Positions 14,711-24,836 of a stretch of 48,459 nucleotides of DNA are shown here, in pieces. The first letter of the stretch is position 1; each line of letters starts with the position of its first letter. Made by a program: the position numbers and the translations under genes. Source of the DNA: Methanobrevibacter sp. (lineage in GTDB: Archaea; Methanobacteriota; Methanobacteria; Methanobacteriales; Methanobacteriaceae); contig JALFJX010000023.1 in assembly GCA_022775905.1 (NCBI GenBank), positions 1 to 48,459 on the forward strand. Direction: 5' to 3'. The notes beneath the pieces were generated by a model that saw only the letters and a list, made by a program, of their open reading frames with translations, did no database searches and had not been told where the DNA came from.

Positions 14711-15549
14711 TTGAAATATTTCAATACTGATATCTTAACTTTGATTGATTATTATACTCGTGAGAGGTATATTGATTTCAAGTATCCTAGCTCTGAAAAT
14801 TGGTATCAGATGTTTAAAAATGATGTTTATGATGGTGAAGAGTTTAAAGGTATAATTTTCACAATTTATGATATTACTGATATAAAACATAATGAAGCTA
14901 AAATTATTGAAGTTGAATCTCAATTTTTAGAACAGAATAAATTGCTTGCTGAAAAATATGATGGCATTGTGGACATTTTACAGGATGTTAACCATAGAAT
15001 TAAAATTAATTTAGATTTATTGTTTGCTTTAATCAATGCTGCTAAACGTTATGATAAAGATGTGGATTTGATTGTAGATAATTTAATAAAGCATATATCT
15101 TTAATGTCATCTATATATGAAAATACGTATCAAAATAATTATTTCTCATTAGTTAATCTTTCAGATTTCATTAGGAATGTAATGCATTTGTATGATGCAG
15201 GTGATGTGGAGATTATTTATGATTTGGATGATGATATCAACATATCTATTGAAATTTTAACTCCTTTGAGTTTAATTCTAAATGAATTACTTTCAAATGC
15301 ATTTAAACATGGATTATCTGGTTCTAGAGATGATAAACAATTGCAGTTAACTCTTAAAAAAGCTTCTTCAAATTCAATATACATGATAATTAAAGATAAT
15401 GGTAAAGGTTTGCCTGATGATGTAAATATTTATAATTACTCTTCATTGGATTTGCTATTTCATATGCGTTGATACAACAATTGGATGGTAATCTAACACA
15501 AATTGAATCTGATGGTGCTGAATTTAAAATTGAGTTGTTATTGGAGTAA
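14711..15549 (+). pseudogene. Sensor histidine kinase (HisKA_2/HATPase), truncated and frameshifted
   Basis: From the TTG at 14711 the product begins inside a PAS-like domain that ends with IIFTIYDITDIKHNEAK. It continues with a coiled segment and the HisKA_2-type H-box VNHRIKINLDLL (His at about 95). The ATPase N-box is LILNELLSNAFKHG (about 188-201) and the G1-box is IKDNGKGLPDD. After YNYSSL the frame shifts, ending early at 15472. In the next frame the true C-terminus reads GFAISYALIQQLDGNLTQI and ends with LLLE and TAA at 15547-15549. There is no convincing start or upstream sensor domain. The gene is convergent with, and 0 bp from, a receiver-GGDEF gene. Confidence 0.75.
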
Positions 15550-16494
15550 TTAAACCACAGTTTTAAATAATGAACTGCCATTAATTCCTTTTGCATTCTT
15601 TTTAGCTCTAATGATATTCTCTAAGAATTTCACTTGGGACTCGAGGGATGTATCTTTTTTAGTTACTAATGCAATACTGACGCTCATAATCTGTTTTGTT
15701 CCAAGTTTATTGGGGCTTAAGTTATTAATTGTCATTATGTATTCATCACCTTTCTTATACATTGTTTTTGAAAGTTTATCAAATGATTCGATTATTTTCC
15801 TTGCAATCAACTCATCATTTTTTTCATTTACAATTATAAAAAAGTCATCTCCCCCAATATGTCCTATAAAATCATCTTTATCTCCATATGTGCGGATGGT
15901 TTTTTTAATTATATCACTTAATCCTAATATTGCTTCATTACCTTTTAAGAATCCATAATTGTCATTATATTGTTTAAAATGGTCTAAATCAATATACATT
16001 GCTGAAAAGGGTTTATTTGAATTAAATCTTCTTTGAAGTTCATTGTTTATTTGGTTGGAACTAGGGAGACCTGAAAGAGTATTACTATGTCTGTTTGCAC
16101 TGGCAAGATTGGAAATTCTCTTTAAAAGTTCATAGCAATATTCTCTGTTCACTGGTTTGCTGATAAAGTATCCCATGTTCTTCATTATATTTACTTTAAA
16201 TTCATCATCATTATTGCTAGAGAAAATGAGTATGGGAATTGAATTTAAATTGTTTGTTTGTATCTCATTAATAATATCAATTAATTCAATTTTGAGATTA
16301 TCATCGTTTATAAGTATCATTGTGGATGAGTCTTCAAAATATTTGGTGAAATCAATATCTTTTGAAGTTGAATGAGTTAATTTAAAATATTCCTTATTAA
16401 AGACTATTTCATTTATTAAATTATACAAATCATAATTGTCATCAATAATCAATATGTTTGTTTTTTCCATTTCTGTTTCATTAATAGAATTCAT
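15550..16494 (-). CDS. Response regulator receiver-GGDEF-like protein
   Basis: A 314-residue protein from the ATG at 16494; an in-frame TTG at 16539 would add 15 residues but lies where the promoter is expected. The receiver domain (about 11-125) has the acidic pair D18/D19, a candidate phospho-acceptor D64 in LINDDN, and K113 in SKPVN. The GGDEF domain (about 140-310) has the DLDHFKQYND substrate segment and a signature GGDDF (214-218) in place of GGDEF. No RxxD inhibitory site precedes it. GGDEF enzymes make cyclic di-GMP in bacteria and are rare in archaea, so activity is uncertain. The adjacent broken sensor kinase may have been its former partner. Confidence 0.8.
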   Translation of the reverse strand: MNSINETEMEKTNILIIDDNYDLYNLINEIVFNKEYFKLTHSTSKDIDFTKYFEDSSTMILINDDNLKIELIDIINEIQTNNLNSIPILIFSSNNDDEFKVNIMKNMGYFISKPVNREYCYELLKRISNLASANRHSNTLSGLPSSNQINNELQRRFNSNKPFSAMYIDLDHFKQYNDNYGFLKGNEAILGLSDIIKKTIRTYGDKDDFIGHIGGDDFFIIVNEKNDELIARKIIESFDKLSKTMYKKGDEYIMTINNLSPNKLGTKQIMSVSIALVTKKDTSLESQVKFLENIIRAKKNAKGINGSSLFKTVV

Positions 16495-16595
16495 ATTATC
16501 GGGATTAAACTTTATCAAATGGTGTGGTATAATAACCAATCATATTATTTATTATTTAAAGCATTATTATAATTACTTTTTCCATTTTTTACAGA

Positions 16596-17222
16596 TTAGT
16601 ATTTTTCATATTCTAATCTCAAATCAGCCATTGCTTTTTTAGTTTTTTCATCTGAAACTTTATTAATAACTCTTTGATTTTCAATTAGTTTGTCCATATA
16701 TGCTTTTCTTTTCTCGTCATCAACCATTTTGTATCTTGAGAAGTTAACGAGTGATTCAATTAAAGCAGACATTCCTCTATTGAATGCAGAAGCGTGATCA
16801 TCATTAATTACTAATTCTCTAATTTTTCCAGTTATGAAATAAATGTTGTTGTCACCTTTGATAGGGAAATTTTCTGGTGTTTTAATCTCCACATCTTCAA
16901 CATCAACAATAATGTAAGCGGGAGTATTTTTAATGATGGCTATGTCTTTATCATTAGTATAATATTCATCGTCTAAGCAATCTAGTGTAGCATATGTGAA
17001 AACTAGTGGATCTTGTGTTATGTTAACTACATATTCATTAGTATCTAAGATGTTTTTTAATGTTTTTGATCCCTCGAAGATGTGGCAGTGTACTTTGTCA
17101 TCACCTAAATATTCAAATGCAAACGCTCCTGCATTTTTCACACCCTCCTTGTTTATGGTAGTTGTAATACATTCGTATTGTATATCTTTTTCAATGCCTA
17201 TTTTTCCTAAATCAAATTTCAT
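16596..17222 (-). CDS. DUF447 family protein (flavoprotein-like)
   Basis: A 208-residue archaeal DUF447 protein with the split-barrel features of FMN-binding proteins. It has YECITTTINKEGVKNAGAF near the N-terminus, CHIFEGSKTLKNI, VVNITQDPLVFTYATLDCLD and an all-helical end. Function is unknown; a flavin-dependent reaction is inferred from fold similarity. It overlaps the upstream 124-residue gene by 4 bp (ATGA), so the two are probably translated together. Confidence 0.8.
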   Translation of the reverse strand: MKFDLGKIGIEKDIQYECITTTINKEGVKNAGAFAFEYLGDDKVHCHIFEGSKTLKNILDTNEYVVNITQDPLVFTYATLDCLDDEYYTNDKDIAIIKNTPAYIIVDVEDVEIKTPENFPIKGDNNIYFITGKIRELVINDDHASAFNRGMSALIESLVNFSRYKMVDDEKRKAYMDKLIENQRVINKVSDEKTKKAMADLRLEYEKY

Positions 17223-17593
17223 TTGAATGCACCTCTTTTTTCAAAATATCCATTTCCTGCATTTATTAACTTGATAAAAATGCCGGATAAGTTATTCAAT
17301 GCCGCTTTGAGATTTTCATCATCAGCATTTTCAACTGCTTCGTCAATGCTTTTAGTATATTCTGGAAACATCACCATTCCATTTTCAAAGAATGGATCAT
17401 ATTCATTAATGTTAATTTCTTCTTGTGATAAATCATTTGATATATCTTCGTATAACTGGTTTAAATCGTTAAAACAATCATCAATATCAGATATTATATC
17501 AGTTACTATTTCATCATCTTCAATCTTTTGAAAAATGGAATTTAAACGAATCATAGAAATTGTGTATAATTCTAAATCAATTTCACCATCCAT
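17219..17593 (-). CDS. Hypothetical acidic helical protein paired with DUF447
   Basis: A 124-residue acidic protein without cysteine, signal or membrane segment. It is predicted to be mostly helical, with repeats of DDEIVTDIISDIDDC type near residues 25-40. I do not recognise the family. It shares a 4-bp stop/start overlap with the DUF447 gene downstream, which suggests a functional pair. Confidence 0.7.
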   Translation of the reverse strand: MDGEIDLELYTISMIRLNSIFQKIEDDEIVTDIISDIDDCFNDLNQLYEDISNDLSQEEININEYDPFFENGMVMFPEYTKSIDEAVENADDENLKAALNNLSGIFIKLINAGNGYFEKRGAFK

Positions 17594-17640
17594 AATATCA
17601 CCTAGTATGGTTATAATTATGAATTTAATATTTATTAAAG

Positions 17641-17683
17641 TTTAAAAAAAAGAAAAAGTAGTAATTTCTCATATGAGAAATTA
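17641..17683 (-). terminator. Terminator palindrome at the end of acd
   Basis: Positions 17662-17683 are a perfect 22-bp palindrome (arm TAATTTCTCAT). On the minus strand it is followed by a long T-rich run (the A-rich 17645-17658). The acd stop codon (17681-17683) is inside the stem. Confidence 0.75.
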
Positions 17684-19777
17684 TAATTTAATTTTAATAT
17701 CAAGTGCACTGGAACCTTCTTCGTAAACGAAGATTGGGTTAATGTCTAACTCTGATATTTCTGGGAAGTCTAAAGTTAATCTAGCTACTCTTTTAATAGC
17801 TTCTTTAACTTCTTCAACATCACAAGCTGCTTCTCCTCTGTATCCTGCAAGTAATTCGGATACTTTGGTTGAATCGATTTGTTCATCGATTTCTTGTGAA
17901 CTCATACCTTTTGCAAGGTTGAATGAAACGTCTTCAATAAGGTTAACGTAGATTCCACCCATACCGAATGCAATCATAGGTCCGAATTGTTTGTCACGAA
18001 TCATACCGACAATAACTTCTTCACCAGAATCCATCATTTTTTGTACTTCCACACCATCAGGTATAATGTCTGGATGTGCTGCTTTTGCATTTGCGATAAT
18101 TTCATCGTAGGTTGCTTTAGCTTCTTCAGGAGAACTAATTCCTACTTTTACACCACCAATATCGGATTTGTGTAAAATTTTATCTGATGCGATTTTAAGT
18201 ACAACTGGGAATTCCATTTCTTCTGCAAGTTCTGCTGCTTCATCAGCACTTGTAGATAATTTGATTGGTGCTGCAGAAATTCCGTATGCTTCAGCTACTG
18301 CATATGCTTCACTACCAAGTAAAGTATCTCTGCCGTCAGCTACAACTTTTTCAAAGATAGCTTTTACAGCATCTTTATCTACATCAGTAATGTTTTCAAC
18401 AACATCATCGTAAATTCTGTCTTCAAGTTTTGCATATTCTGTCATTGCTTTGAGTGCAGTTACTGCAGTTTCAGGGAATACGTATGTTGGTACTCCATTT
18501 TTTCTTAAAGCATCATTTGCTTTTTCGAATGAAGGACCACCCATGTTTACAACAATAATTGGTTTATCAAATTCTTTTCTTTCTTCTAAGATTGCATTTG
18601 CAATTCCGTCTGGGTCTGCAGATGCAGTAGGACAAACCATAACAATTAAACTGTCCACTTCATCTTGGCTTAATACAATTTCTAAGGATTCTTTGTATCT
18701 GCTTACTGGTGCATCTCCTAATACATCAATAGGGTTTTTAGCACTACCTTCTTCTGTAACGCATGCTTGTAATTTAGCAGTAGTTTCTTCATCAAATTGA
18801 ACGAGTTTTAATCCTGCTTTTTCCATTGCGTCTACGGTAAGTACTCCACCACCACCAGCATTGGTAATGATAGCTACGTTATCTCCTTTTGGAAGTGGTG
18901 CTTTTGAGAATGCTAAACCTAAGTCGAATAATTCTGCCATGGTTTCTACACGGATAATTCCAGATTGTCTAAATGATGTATCGAATGCAAGGTCACTACC
19001 TGCAAGTGCTCCTGTGTGGGAGGATGCAGCTGCTGCTCCTGCAGAACTTGAACCTGATTTGAGTACGATAATTGGTTTTTTACGTGCAGTTTCTCTCATG
19101 GTTCTGACGAAGTCTTCATCTTCGGAAATTGATTCTAAGTAACAGATAATAACTTTAGTTTCATCATCGTCTGCTAAGTATTGTAAAAGTTCGATTTCAC
19201 TTACTCCAGCTTTGTTACCTAAACTGATAACTTTACTGAATCCAATTCCAGAAGTTACACTCCAATCGATGATAGCTACCATCATAGCTCCACTTTGTGA
19301 GATGAATGCCATATTTCCAGTTGGTGGCATCATTTGTGAAAATGATCCGTTCATTGGGGTATGTGAATCAGTGATTCCTAAACTATTTGGTCCAATAATA
19401 TTGATTCCGTATTCCTTACCAAGTGCGGTTAATTCTGCTTCTAATTTAGCACCTTCTTCACTGACTTCTTTAAAACCAGCAGTAATAACTACCATATTTT
19501 TTACACCAGCTTCACCGCATTCTTTAACTGCAGTATTTACAAATACTGATGGAATAGTAATTATTGCAAAGTCTACTTTTCCAGGAACATCTTTTATATT
19601 TGCATATGCTTTTTTACCTAAAATTTCCCCACCTTTAGGGTTAATTGGGTATATTTCTCCTTTAAATCCATCATTGATAAGGTTATCAACAATGATATAT
19701 CCAACTTTACTAGGAGTATTGGAAGCTCCAATAACTGCCACAGATTCAGGTTTAAACATTTTATTGAGATCTATCAT
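17681..19777 (-). CDS. acd: ADP-forming acetate-CoA ligase (fused alpha and beta)
   Basis: A 698-residue protein with a CoA-binding Rossmann domain (FKPESVAVIGASNTPSKVGY near the start), a succinyl-CoA ligase-like domain, and a C-terminal ATP-grasp domain. The second domain has the phospho-histidine loop SSHTGALAGSD (about 258-268). The ATP-grasp part (from about 470) has FPVVLKIASDKILHKSDIGG and the closing ELDINPIFV. This enzyme turns acetyl-CoA or related acyl-CoA, ADP and phosphate into acid, CoA and ATP. Both subunits are fused in one chain, as in several archaea. AAGGAG lies 5' of the ATG at 19777. It is a single gene with a strong terminator. Substrate specificity cannot be read from sequence. 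Confidence 0.9.
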   Translation of the reverse strand: MIDLNKMFKPESVAVIGASNTPSKVGYIIVDNLINDGFKGEIYPINPKGGEILGKKAYANIKDVPGKVDFAIITIPSVFVNTAVKECGEAGVKNMVVITAGFKEVSEEGAKLEAELTALGKEYGINIIGPNSLGITDSHTPMNGSFSQMMPPTGNMAFISQSGAMMVAIIDWSVTSGIGFSKVISLGNKAGVSEIELLQYLADDDETKVIICYLESISEDEDFVRTMRETARKKPIIVLKSGSSSAGAAAASSHTGALAGSDLAFDTSFRQSGIIRVETMAELFDLGLAFSKAPLPKGDNVAIITNAGGGGVLTVDAMEKAGLKLVQFDEETTAKLQACVTEEGSAKNPIDVLGDAPVSRYKESLEIVLSQDEVDSLIVMVCPTASADPDGIANAILEERKEFDKPIIVVNMGGPSFEKANDALRKNGVPTYVFPETAVTALKAMTEYAKLEDRIYDDVVENITDVDKDAVKAIFEKVVADGRDTLLGSEAYAVAEAYGISAAPIKLSTSADEAAELAEEMEFPVVLKIASDKILHKSDIGGVKVGISSPEEAKATYDEIIANAKAAHPDIIPDGVEVQKMMDSGEEVIVGMIRDKQFGPMIAFGMGGIYVNLIEDVSFNLAKGMSSQEIDEQIDSTKVSELLAGYRGEAACDVEEVKEAIKRVARLTLDFPEISELDINPIFVYEEGSSALDIKIKL

Positions 19778-20093
19778 AAGTTTTTCTCCTTATTGATTTT
19801 ATCAAATTTATAATAATTTATAATGATAAATAATTAAAAATTTATACTGATTATAATTTATGTTATATTAATTATTTAAAGATATCCCAAATATTCAATA
19901 TTTTCTTGTTAAATTGTTCTAATTTTTTTTATAAAATAAAAAAACACGTTTAATTAAACTTTTTAATTTTATTGTAATTTTGTATTATTAAACTTTATAA
20001 CATAAGATTTGCATAAATATTATATGATATATTAAACAATTGATATTTTGAAATATTTAAGTATTTTAATAAATATCAAAATTAGGAGATATT
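19778..20093. promoter_or_regulatory. Divergent promoter region between acd and the DUF2121 gene
   Basis: A very A/T-rich 316-bp stretch with no open frame. TTGATATTT (20040-20048) and AAATATCAA (20071-20079) form a perfect inverted repeat just before the TAGGAGATATT ribosome site of the plus-strand gene. It may be an operator or a leader hairpin. Confidence 0.4.
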
Positions 20094-21020
20094 ATGAGCT
20101 TAATTATTGCTTACATAGGTAAAAAAGGATGTGTAATGGCTGCTGATAAAAGAAGAATAGGATATTTTGGTGATAAGGAAAATTTAGAATTATTGGAAAA
20201 TGAATTATATAATGGATCTATTCTTAATGATGATGACTTTTTAAATAGAGCATCAGAACTTGGGATATCAGTTAAAATAACTGACGATGCAAGTAAATTA
20301 AAAACAGTCGGAAATTGTATTCGTGGTGAAGTAAGTACAAAAGGAACCATGGAAACAAAAAGAAGGAGGATTTACGGAACAACTAATGGTTATCAAATTA
20401 TTGAGTTATTAGGTTCACAGACACAATCACGTAATGCTGGTAAAAGTGGAATTATTATTTTTGGTAATAATTTCGCAAAACAGCTGGCTCAAAATTTGAT
20501 TTCAAAAAGATTAAAAGGTTTCAAAAGTTTAAGGTACATGGGTGAAGTATTTGAAGACATATTAAGGGAAGTTTCTTCTAAAACTCCTACTGTTGGAAAA
20601 AACTTTGATGTGTTGATGCAACAACCTAACTATGATGATTCTGAAGCACAAAAACACTTAAACTTGACTATTGACCATGATATTAAAGTATTGACCAAAT
20701 TTAGACAAGACTTGACAGAACAACTTGTCCAACAGAAAATAGATATTGAAATGGCAAATAAAATTATTGATGAAGGTAGTATTGGTCATGTTGTAAAGAT
20801 TGATGGTAACATGCTGTTAATCAAGTTAAATGATAAGACACAAGCTTTAAAATCAGATGGTACATGGAAACAGGTGGCAGCACCGGGTCAAAATGTGTTG
20901 ATGTTTACTAAAAGTGCTGATGTGGAACTTGGTGATGAGGTTGTCATTGAAAATGAAGATTTGTGTCTCAAAAAAGATAAATCCTCTCTAGATTGTGATA
21001 TAATTTTATGTTCTTTATAA
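20094..21020 (+). CDS. DUF2121 family methanogen protein
   Basis: A 308-residue protein of a family that I recall as conserved in methanogens. The start, LIIAYIGKKGCVMAADKR, resembles the N-terminal strand of proteasome-like Ntn hydrolases, but no catalytic N-terminal Thr, Ser or Cys is exposed, so this is only a fold suggestion. The middle has FGNNFAKQLAQNLISKRL. The C-terminal 90 residues look like a small beta barrel (GHVVKIDGNMLLIKLNDK). A good ribosome site (AGGAGAT) precedes the ATG. It is 12 bp upstream of an MBL-fold gene, presumably in one operon. Function unknown. Confidence 0.75.
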   Translation: MSLIIAYIGKKGCVMAADKRRIGYFGDKENLELLENELYNGSILNDDDFLNRASELGISVKITDDASKLKTVGNCIRGEVSTKGTMETKRRRIYGTTNGYQIIELLGSQTQSRNAGKSGIIIFGNNFAKQLAQNLISKRLKGFKSLRYMGEVFEDILREVSSKTPTVGKNFDVLMQQPNYDDSEAQKHLNLTIDHDIKVLTKFRQDLTEQLVQQKIDIEMANKIIDEGSIGHVVKIDGNMLLIKLNDKTQALKSDGTWKQVAAPGQNVLMFTKSADVELGDEVVIENEDLCLKKDKSSLDCDIILCSL

Positions 21021-21032
21021 GGGCGGTATAAA

Positions 21033-21956
21033 ATGAAAATTACATTTTTAGGAAGTGGTGGTGGAAGATTTTCCGCTATTTCTCAAAGAAGGATGACTGG
21101 GGGTTTTAGAATTGATAATCTTGGAGGCAAGAATTATCATATAGACCCGGGTCCAGGAGCACTTGTTAGAACATACCAGTTTGGATTTGATCCTCGTAAT
21201 TTAAGTGGGATTTTTGTTTCACATGCGCATACTGACCATTATAATGATGCTGAAATATTAATTGAATCAATGACTAGAGGTATGACTAAAAATAATGGAA
21301 CCATTTTTGGAAGTACTAGTGTCTTAAATGGTTATAAAGAATGGGGTCCATGTATTTCAAAATATCATCAGTCAAAATCAAGGACTGTTGTATTAAAACA
21401 GGGTAAAGTTGATGAAGTAGATTCAATTAAAGTAAAAGGTACCTCAACACAACATGGTGATCCTGCAGGTTCAGGATTCCAAATTGATTATAATGGATTC
21501 AAAGTATCTTATACATCTGATACTTCTTACTTTGATGGTTTGGCACAGGACCATGAAGGAGCAGATATCTTAATTGCTAGTGTATTAAGACCTGGTGAAA
21601 AATCAATACCTGGACATATGTGTTCAAGAAATTTTATTGATTTAATTGAAGAGATAAAGCCGAAAGTCGCTGTAATGACTCATTTAGGGCTTAAGATGAT
21701 ATCAAACAATCCTGTTGTTGAAGCTAAAAAGATTTCTAAAAAGACAGGTGTCAAAACAATAGCTGCATTTGACGGATTGTCATTCAATATAAACTATAAC
21801 AATCCAAGAAAATTCAGATTAATTTCACTTAAAGATGTTGAATCTTCAATGCACAGCACTAGTCACTCATTATTCAATAGTGATAGAAGAAACTCATATC
21901 AAACTTCTTTTAAGAATAAAGAGTTTGATGAGTTTTCAATAGTAAAAAGAGATTAG
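21033..21956 (+). CDS. Metallo-beta-lactamase-fold hydrolase
   Basis: A 307-residue MBL-fold protein. The N-terminal strand [11 protein letters not shown], the metal motif [10 protein letters not shown] (about 65-74), a later THQHG-like [14 protein letters not shown] and the final metal ligand in MTHLGLKM (about 217-224) are all present. The family includes ribonuclease Z-like and phosphodiesterase enzymes. The last 45 residues, rich in Ser and Asn, are extra. It overlaps the 3' end of aroC by 4 bp and follows DUF2121 by 12 bp. Confidence 0.85.
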   Translation: MKITFLGSGGGRFSAISQRRMTGGFRIDNLGGKNYHIDPGPGALVRTYQFGFDPRNLSGIFVSHAHTDHYNDAEILIESMTRGMTKNNGTIFGSTSVLNGYKEWGPCISKYHQSKSRTVVLKQGKVDEVDSIKVKGTSTQHGDPAGSGFQIDYNGFKVSYTSDTSYFDGLAQDHEGADILIASVLRPGEKSIPGHMCSRNFIDLIEEIKPKVAVMTHLGLKMISNNPVVEAKKISKKTGVKTIAAFDGLSFNINYNNPRKFRLISLKDVESSMHSTSHSLFNSDRRNSYQTSFKNKEFDEFSIVKRD

Positions 21957-23053
21957 ATATTTTTATCTAAATTGGTAGGATGTATGAATCCTGAACGAAT
22001 CATATGGTCTGTGAGAACAATTGCAGTACTTGATTCGGCAACAACTGTCACTCTAGGACAGATGCAAGGGTCATGACGTCCTTTAATTTCTATTTTTTCA
22101 TTTTCCATTTTTTCTAAATTGATTGAATCTTGACATTTAGAAATTGATGGAGTAGGTTTAACTGCAATTCTTGAAATAATTGGCATTCCATTACTCATTC
22201 CACCAATAATTCCGCCTGAATTGTTTGTTTTTGTTGTTACTTTTTCATCTATAATTTGATATTCGTCATTTATTTCAGAACCGGTATGGGTTGCTACATC
22301 AAATCCAAGGCCAATTTCAACCCCTTTAACGGCTCCAATGTTCATTAATATTCTTGCAAGGTCACCATCTAATCTTTCAAAGATAGGTTCTCCAAGTCCT
22401 TGAGGAATTCCAATAGCTATTGTTTCCACAATTCCTCCAACAGAATCTCCTTCCTGTTTTTTAGCCAAAATGAAATCTTCCATTTCTTTTGCAGCTTTTA
22501 GATCTCCGCATCTTATTGGATTTTTTTCAATATTTGCTTTAATAGTGTTGTAATCTTGACTTTCTGCTTTTATATTTCCAATTTGGGTGACGTGTGAAAT
22601 AATTTCAATTCCTTGTGTTTTCAAGAGTTTTTTAGCTATTGCTCCACCAATAACATGTCCTATGGTGACTCTTCCACTACCTCTGCCTCCACCATTGTAG
22701 TCATAGTTTCCGTATTTCATCATCCATCCGTAATCTCCGTGGGATGGGCGTGGTGTGTTTTTGAACATGGAATAATCTTTTGAATGTTGGTTTTTATTGA
22801 AAATAACTCCAGTAATAGGTGTTCCGTCTGTTTTTCCTTCAAATATTCCTGAAAGAATTTTTACTTCATCACTTTCTTTTCTAGGAGTGGTTACGCTGCT
22901 TGTTCCTGGTTTTCTTTTATCAAGTTCTTTTTGTATGTCTTCTGCTGTTAATTCGAGATTTGCTGGGCATCCATCGACTATTGCTCCCACGCCAACTCCG
23001 TGACTTGATCCAAAACTGGTTATTTTAAATTTTTCTCCGATTGAATTTGACAT
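21953..23053 (-). CDS. aroC: Chorismate synthase
   Basis: A 366-residue chorismate synthase, the last common step of aromatic amino acid synthesis: 5-enolpyruvylshikimate 3-phosphate to chorismate, with reduced FMN. Signatures are the N-terminal [35 protein letters not shown] at about 48-62 (with K in place of the usual first R), [23 protein letters not shown], and the C-terminal RHDPCICPR. Length is normal. GAGGCC precedes the ATG. The stop overlaps the convergent MBL gene by 4 bp. Confidence 0.95.
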   Translation of the reverse strand: MSNSIGEKFKITSFGSSHGVGVGAIVDGCPANLELTAEDIQKELDKRKPGTSSVTTPRKESDEVKILSGIFEGKTDGTPITGVIFNKNQHSKDYSMFKNTPRPSHGDYGWMMKYGNYDYNGGGRGSGRVTIGHVIGGAIAKKLLKTQGIEIISHVTQIGNIKAESQDYNTIKANIEKNPIRCGDLKAAKEMEDFILAKKQEGDSVGGIVETIAIGIPQGLGEPIFERLDGDLARILMNIGAVKGVEIGLGFDVATHTGSEINDEYQIIDEKVTTKTNNSGGIIGGMSNGMPIISRIAVKPTPSISKCQDSINLEKMENEKIEIKGRHDPCICPRVTVVAESSTAIVLTDHMIRSGFIHPTNLDKNI

Positions 23054-23201
23054 GTTTGGCCTCTTTTTAATAAGTATTCATATATTATTTTTAATTTATA
23101 TTAAATTATTATATTTTAAATTATCAAGTTTATAACTAATTTATGCACGTTTATATGGGATGCATGTTTAATCAACTATGTTGATGCGATTTTAGAATGA
23201 G

Positions 23202-23705
23202 TTAATCATAATATTTTGGCAATAAATCATAGTTGTAATATGAATCTAATAATTTCCCGTCCATAACTTTATTTCCTGTTAATTTCAATACAATTCCGGT
23301 TTTTTCATTGTAATTACCGATTTCTTCCACTTTCATGTTATATCCATCAAATTTTTCAATATAACTTCCAGTGGATGTTAATTCATCTATAAATTTTTCC
23401 ATTGGAGGTAATTTTTCTAACATTTCTTCATAATTTGCATATTTTGCGGTTCCTTTTGGATATGGGTTTTCAGGTTCACCCCAGTGTAATTTTCCATTCA
23501 TATAATACTGTAGAGGATTTTCAATTTCTTCAAAATATCTATTGTCCATTATGCCTTTGATTTTAATGTTCTTGTCATGGGGTGAAAAAATCTGAAATGC
23601 AAAAATATGTCCATTTCTATAATGGATATCATGTACTTCCACAGCACAATGTCCGTAAGTTTCGCAAAAAACGCATCGATCTTTCCATTGACAGTTTTCT
23701 CTCAT
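23202..23705 (-). CDS. Hypothetical protein with N-terminal cysteines
   Basis: A 167-residue soluble protein, not recognised. The first 20 residues hold four cysteines (MRENCQWKDRCVFCETYGHC) that could bind a metal. The rest is rich in Tyr, Asn and acidic residues, with WGEPENPYPKGTAKYANYEE near residue 75. A short ATCAAC/GTTGAT hairpin lies downstream at 23171-23185. It stands alone between aroC and hemB. Confidence 0.7.
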   Translation of the reverse strand: MRENCQWKDRCVFCETYGHCAVEVHDIHYRNGHIFAFQIFSPHDKNIKIKGIMDNRYFEEIENPLQYYMNGKLHWGEPENPYPKGTAKYANYEEMLEKLPPMEKFIDELTSTGSYIEKFDGYNMKVEEIGNYNEKTGIVLKLTGNKVMDGKLLDSYYNYDLLPKYYD

Positions 23706-23831
23706 TCTTTCACATGTATTTCTATGATTTGAAATTTTTTTTATTTATATTTTAATCAATGATAACTTATTTCCATAACTTTAATTAACTATCTAATGCA
23801 AAATTAATATATTAATATTTAAGTGATTATT

Positions 23832-24836
23832 ATGGAATTTCCAACTACAAGAATGAGAAGACTTAGGAAAAATGCTAAAATTAGAAATATTGTTCGTGAA
23901 ACTAAACTTCTTAAAGAAGATTTGATTTATCCAATTTATTTTAAGGAAGAACTTCAAGGGGATGAAAAAGAAGAGATTTCTTCACTTCCTGGTGAATTCA
24001 GATACTCTCTTGACAGTGGAGTTGAATTTGCAAAGAAACTTGAATCCAAAGGATTAAAATCAATCATAGTATTTGGAATACCAAAAGAAGAAACTAAAGA
24101 TGAAATAGCTTCTCCTGATTATTCCGCAACAGGAATTGTTCAAAAAGCAATCAGAAAACTCAAAAAAGAAACAAATCTTGTTGTAATCAGTGATGTATGT
24201 TTATGTCAATATACATCTCATGGGCACTGTGGTATGATTGAAGAAAATGATGACACTGATGATGGAATTGAAATCTTAAATGATGAATCATTACCATATA
24301 TTGCAAAAGTTGCATTATCTCATGCAGAAGCTGGTGCAGATATTGTTGCACCATCAGATATGATGGATGGAAGAGTTCAAGCTATTCGTGAAACATTAGA
24401 TGAAAAGGGATTCTATAATGTGATGATTATGTCTTATTCTGCAAAATATGCTTCTGCATTCTACGAACCGTTCAGAGTAGCAGCTTGTTCATCACCTCAT
24501 GCAGGGGACAGAAAATCCTACCAGATGGATCCTGCTAATGCTGTTGAAGCGATCCGTGAATGTGAACTTGATGTAATTGAAGGATGTGACTTTTTAATGG
24601 TAAAACCAGCACTTCCATACCTTGATGTTGTACGTATGGTTCGTGATGAATTCATGTTGCCGTTAGTTGCATATAATGTAAGTGGGGAATACTCAATGAT
24701 TATGGCAGCTATTGAAAAAGGTTACTTAACTGAAAGAGCAATTGAAGAATCTTTAATTTCAATTAAAAGAGCTGGAGCAGACTTAATAATCACTAACTTC
24801 GCACCATACTTACTTTTAAATGATGTGATAGAATGA
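23832..24836 (+). CDS. hemB: Porphobilinogen synthase (delta-aminolevulinate dehydratase)
   Basis: The enzyme joins two 5-aminolevulinate molecules into porphobilinogen for F430, cobalamin and heme-like tetrapyrroles. Starting at the ATG at 23832, with GTGAT as ribosome site, the protein has 334 residues, the normal length. It shows [15 protein letters not shown], the zinc-binding cysteine region [14 protein letters not shown] (about 120-133), [10 protein letters not shown], the Schiff-base lysine in [25 protein letters not shown], and [13 protein letters not shown] with the second lysine. The stop overlaps the next gene by 4 bp (ATGA). Confidence 0.95.
   Translation: MEFPTTRMRRLRKNAKIRNIVRETKLLKEDLIYPIYFKEELQGDEKEEISSLPGEFRYSLDSGVEFAKKLESKGLKSIIVFGIPKEETKDEIASPDYSATGIVQKAIRKLKKETNLVVISDVCLCQYTSHGHCGMIEENDDTDDGIEILNDESLPYIAKVALSHAEAGADIVAPSDMMDGRVQAIRETLDEKGFYNVMIMSYSAKYASAFYEPFRVAACSSPHAGDRKSYQMDPANAVEAIRECELDVIEGCDFLMVKPALPYLDVVRMVRDEFMLPLVAYNVSGEYSMIMAAIEKGYLTERAIEESLISIKRAGADLIITNFAPYLLLNDVIE

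Noticed and set aside
18450-19796. Long plus-strand frames opposite acd
   Set aside because: They are antisense shadows of a strongly biased gene and show no protein family features or ribosome sites.
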